Source: Deinococcus radiotolerans (GTDB lineage: Bacteria > Deinococcota > Deinococci > Deinococcales > Deinococcaceae). Taken from it: a stretch of 64,000 bases of DNA. The stretch's first letter is position 1. The number at the start of each line of letters is the position of its first letter. The stretch is from the NCBI RefSeq assembly GCF_014647435.1, contig NZ_BMPE01000005.1:140520-204519 (forward strand), read 5' to 3'. The notes beneath the pieces are model-generated. The model ran no database searches, was not told where the DNA came from, and worked only from the letters and a program-made list of their open reading frames with translations. Positions 52,800 through 64,000 of the stretch are shown piece after piece. A program made the translations under genes and the position numbers.

Positions 52800-53686
52800 C
52801 CGGCGGGGCAGGGGAGAGGCTGGCCGCCTTTCGGGCTCACCTGACGGCGTCGGGCTTCCCCGGCGTGGTGGGTCTGCGGGTCACGGACCTGAACGGCACG
52901 GAGCTGGCCGCCTGGAATGCGGACCGGGTGTTCCCGGCAGCCAGCACCATCAAGGTGCCGCTGCTGATCCTGGCCCTCCAGGAGGCGCAGGCCGGGCGGC
53001 TGGACCTCACGGCGCGCGTGACCATGCAGGCAGTCGACCGCGTGCCCGGTGCGGGCGTGCTGCACGAGCTGGGCGCGGGGCTGGCGCTGACATGGCAGGA
53101 CGTGCTGACGCTGATGATCATCGTGAGTGACAACACCGCCACGAACCTCGTGATCGGGCGGCTGGGCGTGGACGCGGTGAACACTTGGCTCACGGCGCAG
53201 GGCCTAGATGGGACGCGGCTGGTCGGGAAGTTGCAGCTGCCGCCCGAGCAGCGGAACGAGGCCCAGCGGCGCGGCGAGCGGAACTCGACCACCGCGCAGG
53301 ACCAGACGGACCTGCTGCGCGCCCTGCTGGCCGGGACCCTGCTCGATGCGGCGCACGCGGCACTGGCGCTGGACATCATGGGGCGTCAGCAGTACCGGGA
53401 CCTGATCGCGCGGCGCATGCCCTGCGGCCCGGATGGGGAGCGCCTGTACCGCAGCGCTACCAAGAGCGGGGAGCTGCTGGGCGTTCACCACGACGTCGGG
53501 GTCCTGTTCACGCCTCGGCCCCTGCTGGTAGCGCTGCTGTCAGCAGGGGGGCGTGACGCCCGCGAGCACCCGGAAAATCAGGATGTGGCAACCCTGGCTG
53601 GAGCGCTCTGGCCCCTGCTGGCGGAAATGGGTGAGGTCCCCGTGAGCGAGAGGGGACATTTAACCGGTCGGTCAGGCGCACCATAA
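52796..53686 (+). CDS. Class A beta-lactamase-related serine hydrolase, no signal peptide
   Basis: The 296-residue protein has the penicillin-binding fold motifs in order: SxxK as Ser50-Thr-Ile-Lys53 ([10 protein letters not shown]), SDN at 111-113 ([10 protein letters not shown]), and KSG at 223-225 ([10 protein letters not shown]). The class A deacylating Glu (ExxLN) is not clear; Glu151 in PPEQRN is the nearest candidate. No signal peptide is evident at the chosen start, which is unusual for a beta-lactamase. ATG 52796 overlaps the upstream stop. It may act as a peptidase, esterase or cytoplasmic hydrolase; resistance should not be assumed. Confidence 0.82.
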   Translation: MTGGAGERLAAFRAHLTASGFPGVVGLRVTDLNGTELAAWNADRVFPAASTIKVPLLILALQEAQAGRLDLTARVTMQAVDRVPGAGVLHELGAGLALTWQDVLTLMIIVSDNTATNLVIGRLGVDAVNTWLTAQGLDGTRLVGKLQLPPEQRNEAQRRGERNSTTAQDQTDLLRALLAGTLLDAAHAALALDIMGRQQYRDLIARRMPCGPDGERLYRSATKSGELLGVHHDVGVLFTPRPLLVALLSAGGRDAREHPENQDVATLAGALWPLLAEMGEVPVSERGHLTGRSGAP

Positions 53687-53745
53687 AGGGTGCCGAAGTC
53701 TGGCGGGCAGCCCCGGGAAGCGCGGCTGGGCGCGTGTTCGGCGCG

Positions 53746-53754
53746 TGGTATGCT
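53746..53754 (+). promoter_or_regulatory. Extended -10 promoter of the bc-complex operon
   Basis: TGGTATGCT is an extended -10 element (TGN-TATGCT). It would start transcription about 80 bases before the cytochrome c gene. The -35 region is poor. Confidence 0.5.
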
Positions 53755-53841
53755 GACCCGTATTAGGCCACCTGAGAGCAGGGTTTCCATCCGCGACACG
53801 GCGGGAAATGACTGGCCACTTCATGCTTAGGGAGAGGGAAA

Positions 53842-54696
<855 letters not shown>

Positions 54697-54712
54697 TCAG
54701 GAGAGGTTTGAC

Positions 54713-55374
54713 ATGACCCGGTACAAGAAACAAGATCCTGAAATCACGCGCCGTAAGTTCATCAACGCGGCCATGGGCACCAGCGCCGGTGTGGGCGTCC
54801 TGAGCCTCGTCAGTGCACTCGGTAGCGCCAAACCTGTGTTCCGCCTGACTGCGGATGTCGCCCCTCCCATGAAAGGTGACGTGCTCGTCCACGCCGAAGG
54901 GCCCAATCAGGGGCAGATCGTCAAGGCATCGGAACTCAGTGACAAGCTGATCCGCGCCTATCCGAAAGGCAGCAACCCGAAGGGCGGCGAGGTCATCCGC
55001 GACAAGGACCCCACCAACATTCTCGCCGTGTACAAGTTCGCACCCGGCACCCTGAAAGACCCCACCAAACTTGACGCGACCGTTGACGGTCAGATCGTGG
55101 TGTACGGCGACCGCTGCATGCACGCAGGCTGTAACGTCGGAGACGACCCCAAGGGCGGCGGACAGATGTTCTGCCCCTGCCACTCCGGCCAGTACGACGC
55201 CACCCAGGGCTGCCGCGTGACTGGCGGGCCGCCCCCCGCGCCGCTGCCACAACTGCCCATCAAGCAGGAGGGTGATCAGCTGGTCGTCACAGGCTTCTTC
55301 CTGTCCCGCCCATACGGCTTCAACAAGGAAGAGGACTGGGAGGATTACATCAAGAAGGTTGAGGAGGCAATGGC

Positions 55375-55378
<4 letters not shown>
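54713..55378 (+). CDS. Rieske iron-sulfur protein
   Basis: The 221-residue protein has a twin-arginine-type start ([12 protein letters not shown]) with a membrane anchor, and the Rieske cluster motifs CMHAGC and CPCHSGQYD, which bind a 2Fe-2S cluster through two Cys and two His. It passes electrons from menaquinol at the Qo site to cytochrome c. GGAGAGG lies upstream of ATG 54713. The stop overlaps the cytochrome b start (ATGA at 55375). Confidence 0.95.
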
Positions 55379-56688
<1,310 letters not shown>

Positions 56689-56710
56689 ACACTTTTGAGC
56701 GTGTGTAAAG

Positions 56711-56734
56711 AACCCCGGCCTGTGCGCCGGGGTT
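56711..56734 (+). terminator. Terminator of the bc-complex operon
   Basis: AACCCCGGC (56711-56719) pairs with GCCGGGGTT (56726-56734), followed by TTCTCT, 22 bases after the stop. Confidence 0.85.
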
Positions 56735-56768
56735 TTCTCTGCGCACTTGATGTGATCCACTGTCTCCC

Positions 56769-56966
56769 ATGAATGAATTCGCCCGTGAGCTGGCGCAACT
56801 GGCCCGTGAGCTCGGCCTGGCCGGTCAGGTGCCTGAAGATGCTCCGGTCGAGGATCTGCTGAGATTGGCGCGCGTGACCCTCGAGGAACTGATCGCGCAG
56901 GGGCTGCTGCCAGATCCTGATCCTCGGGTGGGTTGCTGGAGCGCGCCACGGTCCGGCCTGCACTGA
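56769..56966 (+). CDS. Small helical hypothetical protein
   Basis: A 65-residue frame starts at ATG 56769 and encodes an amphipathic helical peptide (FARELAQLARELGLAG, VEDLLRLARVTLEELIAQG) followed by a polar tail. No family is recognised. It stands between the terminator of the cytochrome operon and a convergent small gene. The promoter is not clear. Strong codon-position G+C supports it moderately. Confidence 0.45.
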   Translation: MNEFARELAQLARELGLAGQVPEDAPVEDLLRLARVTLEELIAQGLLPDPDPRVGCWSAPRSGLH

Positions 56967-57100
56967 GGGTCGGGGCGTGGGCAGGGCCAGGGGAGAAGTG
57001 CAGCTCGCTGATGACCAGACAGGAGAGCGCAGCGGTCAGGCGCGGCAGGGTGCAAGAACACCGCCGCCCCTGCGCTGTGGGGCGGCGGTGCGGGGTGAGA

Positions 57101-57352
57101 TTAGGCCTGAACGCGGGGTGTGCTGGGGATACTGGCGGCAGGTGTGTCGCCCTGCCGACTGCCGGCGGCGTAGCCAACCTGCGCGCCGAACTGCCAGGCG
57201 AGCTTGATCATGAACTGAATGGCGTCCTCGTCGTGCTGATTGATGAGGTTGCGCAGATGCTCGGGCAGACCATCGGGCAGCGGCATGGCGCGGAGCTGCT
57301 CCCCGTATTCGCTGCGGAGCTGCTCGAACCACTCGGCGTAGGGGTTCGTCAT
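57101..57352 (-). CDS. Small hypothetical protein
   Basis: The 83-residue product (start NPYAEWFEQLRSEYGEQL) is acidic and helical with a conserved-looking GLPEHLRNLINQHDEDAIQF core. I recognise no family, but the arrangement looks genuine: TAAGAT (complement of 57360-57365) is seven bases before ATG 57352. A longer frame to 57478 would cross the promoter of the opposite gene and is rejected. Confidence 0.6.
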   Translation of the reverse strand: MTNPYAEWFEQLRSEYGEQLRAMPLPDGLPEHLRNLINQHDEDAIQFMIKLAWQFGAQVGYAAGSRQGDTPAASIPSTPRVQA

Positions 57353-57480
57353 GGCGATCATCTTAACATGGTCACGCTCAAGGAATGTAAGCGGCGTGCC
57401 TGCCTGGCAAAGCGGCACATGGGGAGTCACTTTGCTTTCCAGGCACCTTTTTCTTTCCCGAATGGTAGTACGCTTCACGC

Positions 57481-57903
<423 letters not shown>

Positions 57904-57920
57904 GGCTCAAGATGAAGACG

Positions 57921-57948
57921 CCGGTCACCTGTATGGTGACCGGTTTTT
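57921..57948 (+). terminator. Terminator of the A-type carrier gene
   Basis: CCGGTCACC (57921-57929) pairs with GGTGACCGG (57935-57943) and is followed by TTTTT at 57944-57948. Confidence 0.9.
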
Positions 57949-57996
57949 CCTTGTGTCAATCCCCCACCGCGCGTTCCCGGACTGCCTGTGGTGGCC

Positions 57997-58024
57997 TTGA
58001 CTCTCTTCATGAGGCCCTTATACT
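57997..58024 (+). promoter_or_regulatory. Sigma-70-type promoter of the peptide ABC importer
   Basis: TTGACT (57997-58002) and TATACT (58019-58024) are separated by 16 bases, giving a leader of about 50 bases that contains ACGGAGG before the ATG. Confidence 0.75.
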
Positions 58025-58082
58025 GCCTGCATCACCAACAACTCGGGCTGCAGGACCTGCCCAGTCAGTACACGGAGGCTCC

Positions 58083-59840
58083 ATGAAGAAGACCCTTGCC
58101 CTCACTGCATTCCTGCTTGGCGCGGCTCTGGCCGGTCCCGCCAACAACAGCCTGGTTGTCGGTACCTCGCAGGAGCCGCCGAACATCTACGATCCGTGGA
58201 ACACCAACAACCTCGCCATCACCAGTGAGATCAACGGGTACATGGGCGCCGGCCTGACCTACCAGGACGACGACGGCGTGACCAAGGCCGACATCGCCAC
58301 GCGCGTGCCCACCCTGGCCAACGGCGACTACAAGGTCGTGAAGGACGCCAAGGGCGACGTGACCCGCAACAGCGTGACGTACACCATCCGCAAGGACGCG
58401 AAGTGGAGTGACGGCACGCCCATCAAGATCGCGGACTTCCAGTTCTGGCTGAAGCTGGAAAACGACGACCGCGTGCCCGTCCCGGACCGCGATCCCTGGA
58501 ACCGCGCCAAGATCACCACGAACGACGCCGACACCTTCACGATCACCTTCGAGCCGCCGTACCTGTTCGCAGATCAGGTGAGCCCCGGCTTGGCGCCCAG
58601 CCACATCATGAGCGCCGCCTGGAACGCGTTCGACGCCAAAACGAAGAACGAGAAGGACGCTAAGGTCACCAACGAGGAGTGGAAGAAGTTCATCTCCTCG
58701 TTCACCACCGCCCGCAACCTGCCCAAGGTCGTGGCCGGCCCGTTTAAACCCACCGCGTGGCGCGCCGGCAACAGCCTGACTATGACCCGCAACCCGGTGT
58801 ACTGGAACCAGCCGAAGAACCCCGAGAACTACCTGCAGACCGTCACGTACCGCTTCATCCCGAACACGAACACCCTGAAGGTGAACATCCTGTCCGGGCA
58901 GCTGGACGCCGTGAGCGCCGTGGGCCTTACCTTCGACCAGGGCACCGACCTGGCCCGCAACGAGCGCAACAAGTACAAGACTTACTTCGTGCCCGGCGCC
59001 GTGTGGGAGCACATCGACATCAACGCCCGCGGGCAGCGCGCCAAGGACCTCGACCTCGACGATCCGCGCATGCGTCAGGCGCTGCTGTACTCCATCGACC
59101 GGGACGCGCTCGTCAAGGCGCTCTTCCAGGGCAAACAGCCCGTATCGAACAGCTGGATCGGGCCGGTCAGCAAGCTGTACAAGAAAGACGTTACCGACTA
59201 CAACCTGAACGTCGCCAAAGCCAAGCAGCTGTTCGCGGCGCTCGGCTGGACGCCCGGCAGCGACGGCATCCTCCAGAAGAGCGGCAAGAAACTCAGCCTG
59301 AACTTCTCCACCACCGCCGGGAACAGCACCCGCGAGCGCGTGCAGCAGATCCTCCAGGCGCAGTGGAAGGCTGTGGGCGTGCAGGTCAACATCCAGAACT
59401 ACCCCGCCAGCGTCGTGTTCGGCCCGGACTTCCTGAGCAAGGGCGAGAGCGGCAAGTGGGACATGGCCATGTACGCCTGGACGAACAACCCCGTGTTCGA
59501 GGAAGGCAACCTCTGGAAGAGCGAGGGTATCCCCACCGCCGCCAACGGGTACTCCGGCCAGAACAACCCCGGCTGGAATAACGCCGAGTACGACAAGCTG
59601 TACAAGCAGGCCAAGGTGGAATTCAACCAGGCCGACCGCATCAAGCTCTTTGACCGCATGCAGGCCGTCTGGAACAGCGAAGTGCCGTCCCTGCCCCTGT
59701 ACTTCCGCGTGAACGTGTACACCAAGGTGCCTGGCCTGGTGAACTACACCTTCAGCGCCATCACGCAGTACCCCAGCTGGAACGCCGCGAACATCGGCTG
59801 GGCCAGCAAGGGCGCCGCCGAGGAGTACAAGCAGAAGTAA
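58083..59840 (+). CDS. ABC importer substrate-binding protein (family 5, peptide/nickel type)
   Basis: The 585-residue protein has a signal peptide ([14 protein letters not shown]) and the solute-binding family 5 pattern: [36 protein letters not shown], the GGPFKPT-like segment [13 protein letters not shown], and [18 protein letters not shown]. It binds oligopeptides or similar ligands in the periplasm. ATG 58083 follows GGAGG. Two permease genes follow behind an attenuating hairpin; a longer frame upstream from 57822 overlaps the promoter and is rejected. Confidence 0.92.
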   Translation: MKKTLALTAFLLGAALAGPANNSLVVGTSQEPPNIYDPWNTNNLAITSEINGYMGAGLTYQDDDGVTKADIATRVPTLANGDYKVVKDAKGDVTRNSVTYTIRKDAKWSDGTPIKIADFQFWLKLENDDRVPVPDRDPWNRAKITTNDADTFTITFEPPYLFADQVSPGLAPSHIMSAAWNAFDAKTKNEKDAKVTNEEWKKFISSFTTARNLPKVVAGPFKPTAWRAGNSLTMTRNPVYWNQPKNPENYLQTVTYRFIPNTNTLKVNILSGQLDAVSAVGLTFDQGTDLARNERNKYKTYFVPGAVWEHIDINARGQRAKDLDLDDPRMRQALLYSIDRDALVKALFQGKQPVSNSWIGPVSKLYKKDVTDYNLNVAKAKQLFAALGWTPGSDGILQKSGKKLSLNFSTTAGNSTRERVQQILQAQWKAVGVQVNIQNYPASVVFGPDFLSKGESGKWDMAMYAWTNNPVFEEGNLWKSEGIPTAANGYSGQNNPGWNNAEYDKLYKQAKVEFNQADRIKLFDRMQAVWNSEVPSLPLYFRVNVYTKVPGLVNYTFSAITQYPSWNAANIGWASKGAAEEYKQK

Positions 59841-59880
59841 CCGCCTTACCGCGCGGCCCGTACGGGGCGGCGCGGGGCAG

Positions 59881-59921
59881 GCAGGGGGAGGGCCGGCGCC
59901 GTCACGCCGCCTTCCCCCTGC
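59881..59921 (+). terminator. Attenuating hairpin between binding protein and permease genes
   Basis: GCAGGGGGA (59881-59889) pairs with TCCCCCTGC (59913-59921) with a 23-base loop. Such hairpins usually let the binding protein be made in excess over the permeases. Confidence 0.6.
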
Positions 59922-59942
59922 CCCGTGTTTCAGGAGTTCGAC

Positions 59943-60941
59943 ATGGGAACCTACGCATTACGCCGCGTCATTCAGATGATCCCGCTGCTGCTGGTGATCA
60001 GCCTGCTGATCTTCGCGCTGACCGCCCTGCAACCCGGTGACCCGGTGGATCAGCTGGTGTTCGGGAACAGCAACATCACCCCCGAGGATATCGCCCGCCT
60101 GAAAGCGGCGTACGGTCTGGATCAGCCGTGGATCACGCGGTACTTCTTCTGGCTCAAGCAGGCCGTGACCGGGAATTTTGGGTACTCGCAGGACTTCGGG
60201 GTGCCCGCGCTGGACTTCGTGTTCCAGAGTCGCCTGCCCAACACCCTGCTCCTGACCGTCCCGGCGCTGGTCATCAGTACGCTGATCGCCGTGCCGCTGG
60301 GTATCTTCAGCGCGGTGCGGCAGTACTCGGCGCTGGATTACGTGCTGACCTTCCTGGCGTTCCTGGCGGTCAGCGCCCCGGTGTTCTGGGTGGGGGCGCT
60401 CGCGCTGTACTTCTTCGCGGTGTACCTGCCTGGCGCGACTGGTGGGGCGCTGTCCCTGCCACCTGGGGGCCTGGGCAGCCCGGACCTACCCGCGGACGCG
60501 AGTGCCTGGGTGGTCTTCGCGGACAAACTGAAGTACCTGCTGCTGCCCATGATGATCCTGATGCTGCGCGAGATTGCCGTGACGCTGCGCTTCATGCGCG
60601 CCAACATGCTCGAGACCCTCACGCAGGATTACGTGCGGACCGCCCGGGCCAAGGGCCTCGCGGACCGCCGGGTGCTGTACAAGCACGCGCTGCGCAACGC
60701 CGTGACGCCCATCGTGACCCTGCTGGGCCTAAGCATCCCCGGGCTGTTCGGCGGAGCCGTGATCACCGAGACGGTATTCTCCTGGCCCGGCATGGGCAAG
60801 GCCATCCTGGACGCGCTGGTCAGCAAGGACTTCAACGTGGTCATGGTCTGCCTGATGATGCTGGCCGTGCTGACCGTGGTGTTCCAGCTGCTGACTGACC
60901 TTGCCTACGCCATCGTTGACCCCCGGATCCGGTACGCCTGA
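59943..60941 (+). CDS. Peptide-type ABC transporter permease (DppB-like)
   Basis: The 332-residue protein begins with a transmembrane helix ([20 protein letters not shown]), has six helices and the EAA loop in [20 protein letters not shown], which contacts the ATPase. It forms half the membrane channel of the importer. ATG 59943 follows CAGGAG; an ATG six codons earlier at 59925 is possible. The stop overlaps the next start (TGATG). Confidence 0.92.
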   Translation: MGTYALRRVIQMIPLLLVISLLIFALTALQPGDPVDQLVFGNSNITPEDIARLKAAYGLDQPWITRYFFWLKQAVTGNFGYSQDFGVPALDFVFQSRLPNTLLLTVPALVISTLIAVPLGIFSAVRQYSALDYVLTFLAFLAVSAPVFWVGALALYFFAVYLPGATGGALSLPPGGLGSPDLPADASAWVVFADKLKYLLLPMMILMLREIAVTLRFMRANMLETLTQDYVRTARAKGLADRRVLYKHALRNAVTPIVTLLGLSIPGLFGGAVITETVFSWPGMGKAILDALVSKDFNVVMVCLMMLAVLTVVFQLLTDLAYAIVDPRIRYA

Positions 60942-61867
60942 TGACTACAGTGCCCGCACCTGCCGCCGCTCCTGCCCGGAGCCGCTCGACCTTCCAGATT
61001 GCTCTGCGCCGACTGCGCAGGCACAAGGCCGCCATGGCCAGCCTGATCGTGATCACCGCGCTGATCCTGCTGGCCCTGTTCGCTCCGGTCATCGCGCCGT
61101 ACGATCCCAACGCGCAGGACCTGAACGGCATCTACGCGCCGCCGGGCGCGCAGCACGTGCTGGGGCAGGACAGTCTGGGCCGCGATCTGCTCTCACGCAT
61201 CATCTACGGCAGCCGCGTGAGTCTCATCGTGGGCTTCACGGTGGCGCTGTTCAGCGTCGCGCTCGGGACCGTGATGGGCCTCCTGGCGGGCTTCCTGGGG
61301 CGCTGGGTGGACACGACCATCAGCCGCTTCATCGAGATCATGCTGTCCATCCCCGAACTGCCCCTCCAGCTGACCCTCAGCGGCCTGTTCGCCGTGAGTG
61401 ACGTTCCGACCATCGCGGCGCTGCGGCAGAATCCGAACTCCAGCGTGTTCATCATCGTCGGGATCTTCACCTTCTTCGGCTGGATGGGCACGGCCCGGCT
61501 CGTGCGTGGCGAGGTGCTGAAACTCAAGAACCTGGAGTACGTGGACGCTGCCCGCGCGCTGGGTGCGAACAGCAGCCGCATCATGTTCCGGCACCTCGTG
61601 CCGAACGTCGTAGCCGTCATCATCGTGAACGGCACCCTCGCGGTGGGCGGCGCGATTCTGGGGGAGGCGGCGCTGTCCTTCCTGGGGTTCGGCATCCAGC
61701 CCCCGGTGAGCACCTGGGGCAACATGCTCTCCAACGCGAACGAGGTCGTGCTGGAACACCCGTTCATCGCGGTGTACCCGGGCCTGGCGATCCTGCTGAC
61801 CGTGCTGGCCTTCAATTTCCTGGGAGACGGCCTGCGCGACGCCTTCGACCCCAAGAGCCGCCTGTAA
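60941..61867 (+). CDS. Peptide-type ABC transporter permease (DppC-like)
   Basis: The 308-residue protein starts with a cytoplasmic segment and helix ([20 protein letters not shown]), has the periplasmic loop [16 protein letters not shown] typical of DppC-type permeases, and an EAA loop in [20 protein letters not shown]. It pairs with the DppB-like subunit. No ATPase gene follows; ruvC lies downstream after a terminator, so the DppD/DppF-type ATPases must be encoded elsewhere. Confidence 0.92.
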   Translation: MTTVPAPAAAPARSRSTFQIALRRLRRHKAAMASLIVITALILLALFAPVIAPYDPNAQDLNGIYAPPGAQHVLGQDSLGRDLLSRIIYGSRVSLIVGFTVALFSVALGTVMGLLAGFLGRWVDTTISRFIEIMLSIPELPLQLTLSGLFAVSDVPTIAALRQNPNSSVFIIVGIFTFFGWMGTARLVRGEVLKLKNLEYVDAARALGANSSRIMFRHLVPNVVAVIIVNGTLAVGGAILGEAALSFLGFGIQPPVSTWGNMLSNANEVVLEHPFIAVYPGLAILLTVLAFNFLGDGLRDAFDPKSRL

Positions 61868-61887
61868 CTCAGGTGCTGAGATTCCGG

Positions 61888-61909
61888 CCCCCGCTGCGGC
61901 GGGGGTTTT
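61888..61909 (+). terminator. Terminator of the ABC importer operon
   Basis: CCCCCGC (61888-61894) pairs with GCGGGGG (61899-61905), followed by TTTT. Confidence 0.85.
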
Positions 61910-61933
61910 CCATGTGTGGCGCTTCCGGTCGCG

Positions 61934-61939
61934 TATCCT
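61934..61939 (+). promoter_or_regulatory. Leaderless -10 box (TATCCT) of ruvC
   Basis: TATCCT ends six bases before the GTG at 61946. A GGAGG-like stretch overlaps the gap but is too close to the start to act as a Shine-Dalgarno. Confidence 0.55.
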
Positions 61940-61945
61940 GGAGGC

Positions 61946-62446
61946 GTGATCGTGCTCGGTATTGACCCCGGACTTGCAAACCTCGGCCTTGGGCTGGTGG
62001 AAGGTGACGTGCGCAAGGCCCGTCACCTGTACCACGTGTGCCTGACCACCGAGAGTGCCTGGATCATGCCGCGCCGCCTCCAGTACATCCACGAGGAGGT
62101 CAGCCGCCTGCTGACCGAGTACCGCCCGGACGCCGTGGCCATCGAGGACCAGATCCTGCGCAAGCAGGCGGACGTGGCCTTCAAGGTCGGGCAGGCGTTC
62201 GGCGTGGTGCAGCTGGCGTGCGCGCAGGCGGGCGTGCCCGTGCATACCTACGGCCCCATGCAGGTCAAGCGCTCCCTGGTCGGTACCGGGCGCGCGGAGA
62301 AGGAACAGGTCATCTACATGGTCAAGGCGAGCCTGGGCGTGCGTGAACTGTTCAACAACCACGCGGCGGACGCGCTTGCCCTGGCCCTGACCCACCTGGC
62401 GAGCGCACCCCTACAGGCCCGCACAGCCGGACTGGCGCTGCGCTGA
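61946..62446 (+). CDS. ruvC: Holliday junction resolvase RuvC
   Basis: The 166-residue protein has the RuvC core: GIDPGLANLGLG with the first catalytic Asp near residue 7, VAIEDQILRKQADVAF with the catalytic Glu, and NHAADALALALTHL with the two C-terminal Asp. It cuts four-way junctions in homologous recombination, central to DNA repair in this genus. GTG 61946 is chosen for the TATCCT box; the longer frame from 61916 would add ten unconserved residues. The PrsW-like gene starts six bases after the stop. Confidence 0.94.
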   Translation: MIVLGIDPGLANLGLGLVEGDVRKARHLYHVCLTTESAWIMPRRLQYIHEEVSRLLTEYRPDAVAIEDQILRKQADVAFKVGQAFGVVQLACAQAGVPVHTYGPMQVKRSLVGTGRAEKEQVIYMVKASLGVRELFNNHAADALALALTHLASAPLQARTAGLALR

Positions 62447-62451
62447 GCGGC

Positions 62452-63153
62452 ATGACGCTGCTGCTGGCCCTCCTGCTGTCGGTCACGTTGACCTCGGCGT
62501 GGCTGTGGTTCTTCGTGCGCCGGGACCGCCACCCGGAACCCCTGTGGCTGCTGGCCCGCACCTTCGCGTGGGGCATGCTGGCGTGGGTGATCTCGGCCGC
62601 GCTGGAAGCCAGCCTGGGCCGCCTGACGATGTCCCCGCTGCCGCTGGTGGCGGCCGTGGTGGTGCTGCTCACGGCTCTGATCGAGGAGGGCTTCAAGTTC
62701 GTGGCGGCCACCACGGCCATCACGGAACTGTCCTTTGATGAGCCCATGGACGGCCTGATCTACGCCGTGACCGCCGCGCTGGGTTTTGCCTTCATGGAGA
62801 ACGTCACGTATACCCTGGGGTTCGGGACGGGCGCTGGCGCGTGGCACGCCGTCCTGGCGACCCTGGCGCACGCGCTGTTCAGCGCGCCGCAGGGGTACGC
62901 GCTGGGCGGACTGCACTGGCAGCAGGGTCGGGCGTGGGTGGTGCAGGGCCTGCTGATCAGCGTCGCGCTGCACGCGGTCTTCAATGGCCTGCTGGCGGGC
63001 GCGGCAGGCTGGCCGCAGCTTCTCGCGCTGGGCGCTGTCGTGCTGCTGATGGTTGGCCTGGCGACCCGTTACTACCTGTCCTTCGAGGCGCACGCCCGGA
63101 CCCACGGACCCAGCGAGTACTTCCTGTTCGAGCAGGCCCAGCGCCGACGCTGA
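62452..63153 (+). CDS. PrsW-family intramembrane metalloprotease
   Basis: The 233-residue protein has seven or eight hydrophobic helices and the PrsW motifs: EEGFKF in TALIEEGFKFV, AFMENVTY, the HALFSAPQGYALG segment and a late HAVFNGLLAG. PrsW in Bacillus cleaves an anti-sigma factor, but targets in this group are unknown. The gene starts six bases after ruvC and is probably cotranscribed with it, though a functional link is not obvious. Confidence 0.87.
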   Translation: MTLLLALLLSVTLTSAWLWFFVRRDRHPEPLWLLARTFAWGMLAWVISAALEASLGRLTMSPLPLVAAVVVLLTALIEEGFKFVAATTAITELSFDEPMDGLIYAVTAALGFAFMENVTYTLGFGTGAGAWHAVLATLAHALFSAPQGYALGGLHWQQGRAWVVQGLLISVALHAVFNGLLAGAAGWPQLLALGAVVLLMVGLATRYYLSFEAHARTHGPSEYFLFEQAQRRR

Positions 63154-63162
63154 GCCCGTCCG

Positions 63163-63849
63163 TTACAGGGTGTCGTGCCCGGTCTGCCCCGGCACCCAGT
63201 GCTGCCCGTCCTCGTCGCCCTCATGTTTCCAGACGGGGACGTGCACTTTCAGGTACTCAATGATGTCGTCGCAGGCTTCCAGCGCGGCGCGCCGGTGCGG
63301 GCTGGCCACGCCGATCAGGATGCTGGCCTCACCGGGGCGCAGGCGGCCCACCCGGTGCTGGATGTACACGCGCAGTTCTCCATGCTTCTCGCGGGCCGCC
63401 TCGGCTGCGCCCTGCATGACCTTGCGGGCCAGCGCGTCATAGCCCTCGTAGTCGATGAACTCCACGTCCCTCCCCTGGTTGGGACTGCGGACGGTTCCCA
63501 CGAAATACGCCTGCGCCCCGTACTGCGGCCTGACCAGATAGAGGTCGGCGGCCGCGAGACTCAGAGGTTCGGCCGTCATCTCGCAGAAGGTGTCCGAACC
63601 GGGCGACTCACCGCTCCCGCCCGCAACCGGCGGCAGGAACGCCACCTCGTCACCAGAGGTCAGAACGGCATCCGGCGAGGCGTACGTCTCGTTGATGGCC
63701 ACCATGCACCCGCGCAGGCTTACACCGAACTGCTCTTCAATCAGCGGCGCGGCCATGCGGACCGTGCTGCCCTCCGGGATATCGACCGTTCCGTGCTCCA
63801 CGCCTGTTTCCCGCTTCAGGCGCGCGAAAAACACCACCTTGAGTTGCAT
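63163..63849 (-). CDS. Fused molybdopterin synthase MoaD-MoaE
   Basis: The 228-residue protein joins an N-terminal MoaD-type ubiquitin-like domain (LKVVFFARLKRETG, ending FLPPVAGG with Gly77-Gly78) to a C-terminal MoaE domain (AQAYFVGTVRSPNQGRDVEF, VRVYIQHRVGRLRPGEA-like segment, KVHVPVWKHE with the active-site Lys). Free MoaD carries its sulfur on a C-terminal Gly-Gly thiocarboxylate, so this fusion should need cleavage after Gly78, as reported for MoaX of mycobacteria. TACGCT (complement of 63856-63861) is six bases before the ATG. Confidence 0.9.
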   Translation of the reverse strand: MQLKVVFFARLKRETGVEHGTVDIPEGSTVRMAAPLIEEQFGVSLRGCMVAINETYASPDAVLTSGDEVAFLPPVAGGSGESPGSDTFCEMTAEPLSLAAADLYLVRPQYGAQAYFVGTVRSPNQGRDVEFIDYEGYDALARKVMQGAAEAAREKHGELRVYIQHRVGRLRPGEASILIGVASPHRRAALEACDDIIEYLKVHVPVWKHEGDEDGQHWVPGQTGHDTL

Positions 63850-63855
63850 GCGCGG

Positions 63856-63861
63856 AGCGTA
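63856..63861 (-). promoter_or_regulatory. Leaderless -10 box (TACGCT) of moaD-moaE
   Basis: TACGCT on the minus strand ends six bases before the ATG at 63849. Confidence 0.55.
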
Positions 63862-63919
63862 GCACGCACCGGGTTGGCCTCCCGTTCCACGACTCCCAAG
63901 GGGCCTTGGGTCCAGGGAG

Positions 63920-64000
<81 letters not shown>

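Noticed and set aside
57353..57478. N-terminal extension of the small gene at 57101-57352
   Set aside because: It would run through the promoter of the divergent A-type carrier gene; a -10 box sits seven bases before the inner ATG.

Overview
The window is a high-GC bacterial chromosome segment that I would place in the genus Deinococcus. The support is a Thermus-type 7Fe ferredoxin, a menaquinol-type bc complex, paired glutamate dehydrogenase genes as in Thermus, an HspR-type operator in front of dnaK, a MoaD-MoaE fusion, DUF11-rich envelope proteins, and about twenty genes whose only visible promoter is a TANNNT box 5-8 bases before the start codon (leaderless transcription, well documented in Deinococcus). 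I see no rRNA, tRNA, CRISPR array, prophage or insertion sequence.

Layout. 1-3 kb: a truncated membrane diguanylate cyclase, a beta-CASP RNase and a DUF3105 lipoprotein. 3-5.6 kb (minus): rplU-rpmA and obg, with a long structured region upstream of rplU. 5.6-10.5 kb: a YkvA-like protein, an OmpR-type two-component pair, a nucleotidyltransferase, ferredoxin, and corA behind a leader with two possible short ORFs. 10.5-13.8 kb (minus): a DoxX-like protein, coupled murI-rph and an aminotransferase. 13.9-19.9 kb (plus): class II aldolase, an unknown secreted protein, a large subtilase with Thr-Pro linkers, a CBS protein and an SDR. 20-24.5 kb (minus): the dnaK-grpE-(VF530/ankyrin)-dnaJ chaperone operon with a sigma-70-like promoter abutting a perfect HAIR-type operator. 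24.6-31 kb (minus): a small hypothetical gene, an APC-type transporter, two glutamate dehydrogenase subunits and a polyprenyl diphosphate synthase. 31-36.8 kb: small membrane proteins, GNAT and SnoaL-like genes, an unknown three-part protein, mutY and an uppS-type prenyltransferase.

37-50.3 kb is the most unusual block. Five consecutive plus-strand genes encode exported proteins: one small and four large ones built from DUF11/Ig-like repeats. Two carry EF-hand-like calcium loops and one ends in a probable outer-membrane beta-barrel. A 19-base perfect palindrome lies just upstream, and the last gene changes sharply in base composition partway along, as if recombined. I read it as a cell-surface assembly system that I cannot equate with a named one.

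50.4-64 kb: an EamA transporter, a CvpA-like protein, an orphan NarL-type regulator, a beta-lactamase-fold hydrolase, a three-gene menaquinol:cytochrome c oxidoreductase operon (cytochrome c, Rieske, cytochrome b with a PDWY Qo motif), an A-type Fe-S carrier, a peptide-type ABC importer (binding protein and two permeases, no ATPases), ruvC, a PrsW-type membrane protease, a MoaD-MoaE fusion and the promoter of a gene leaving the right edge.
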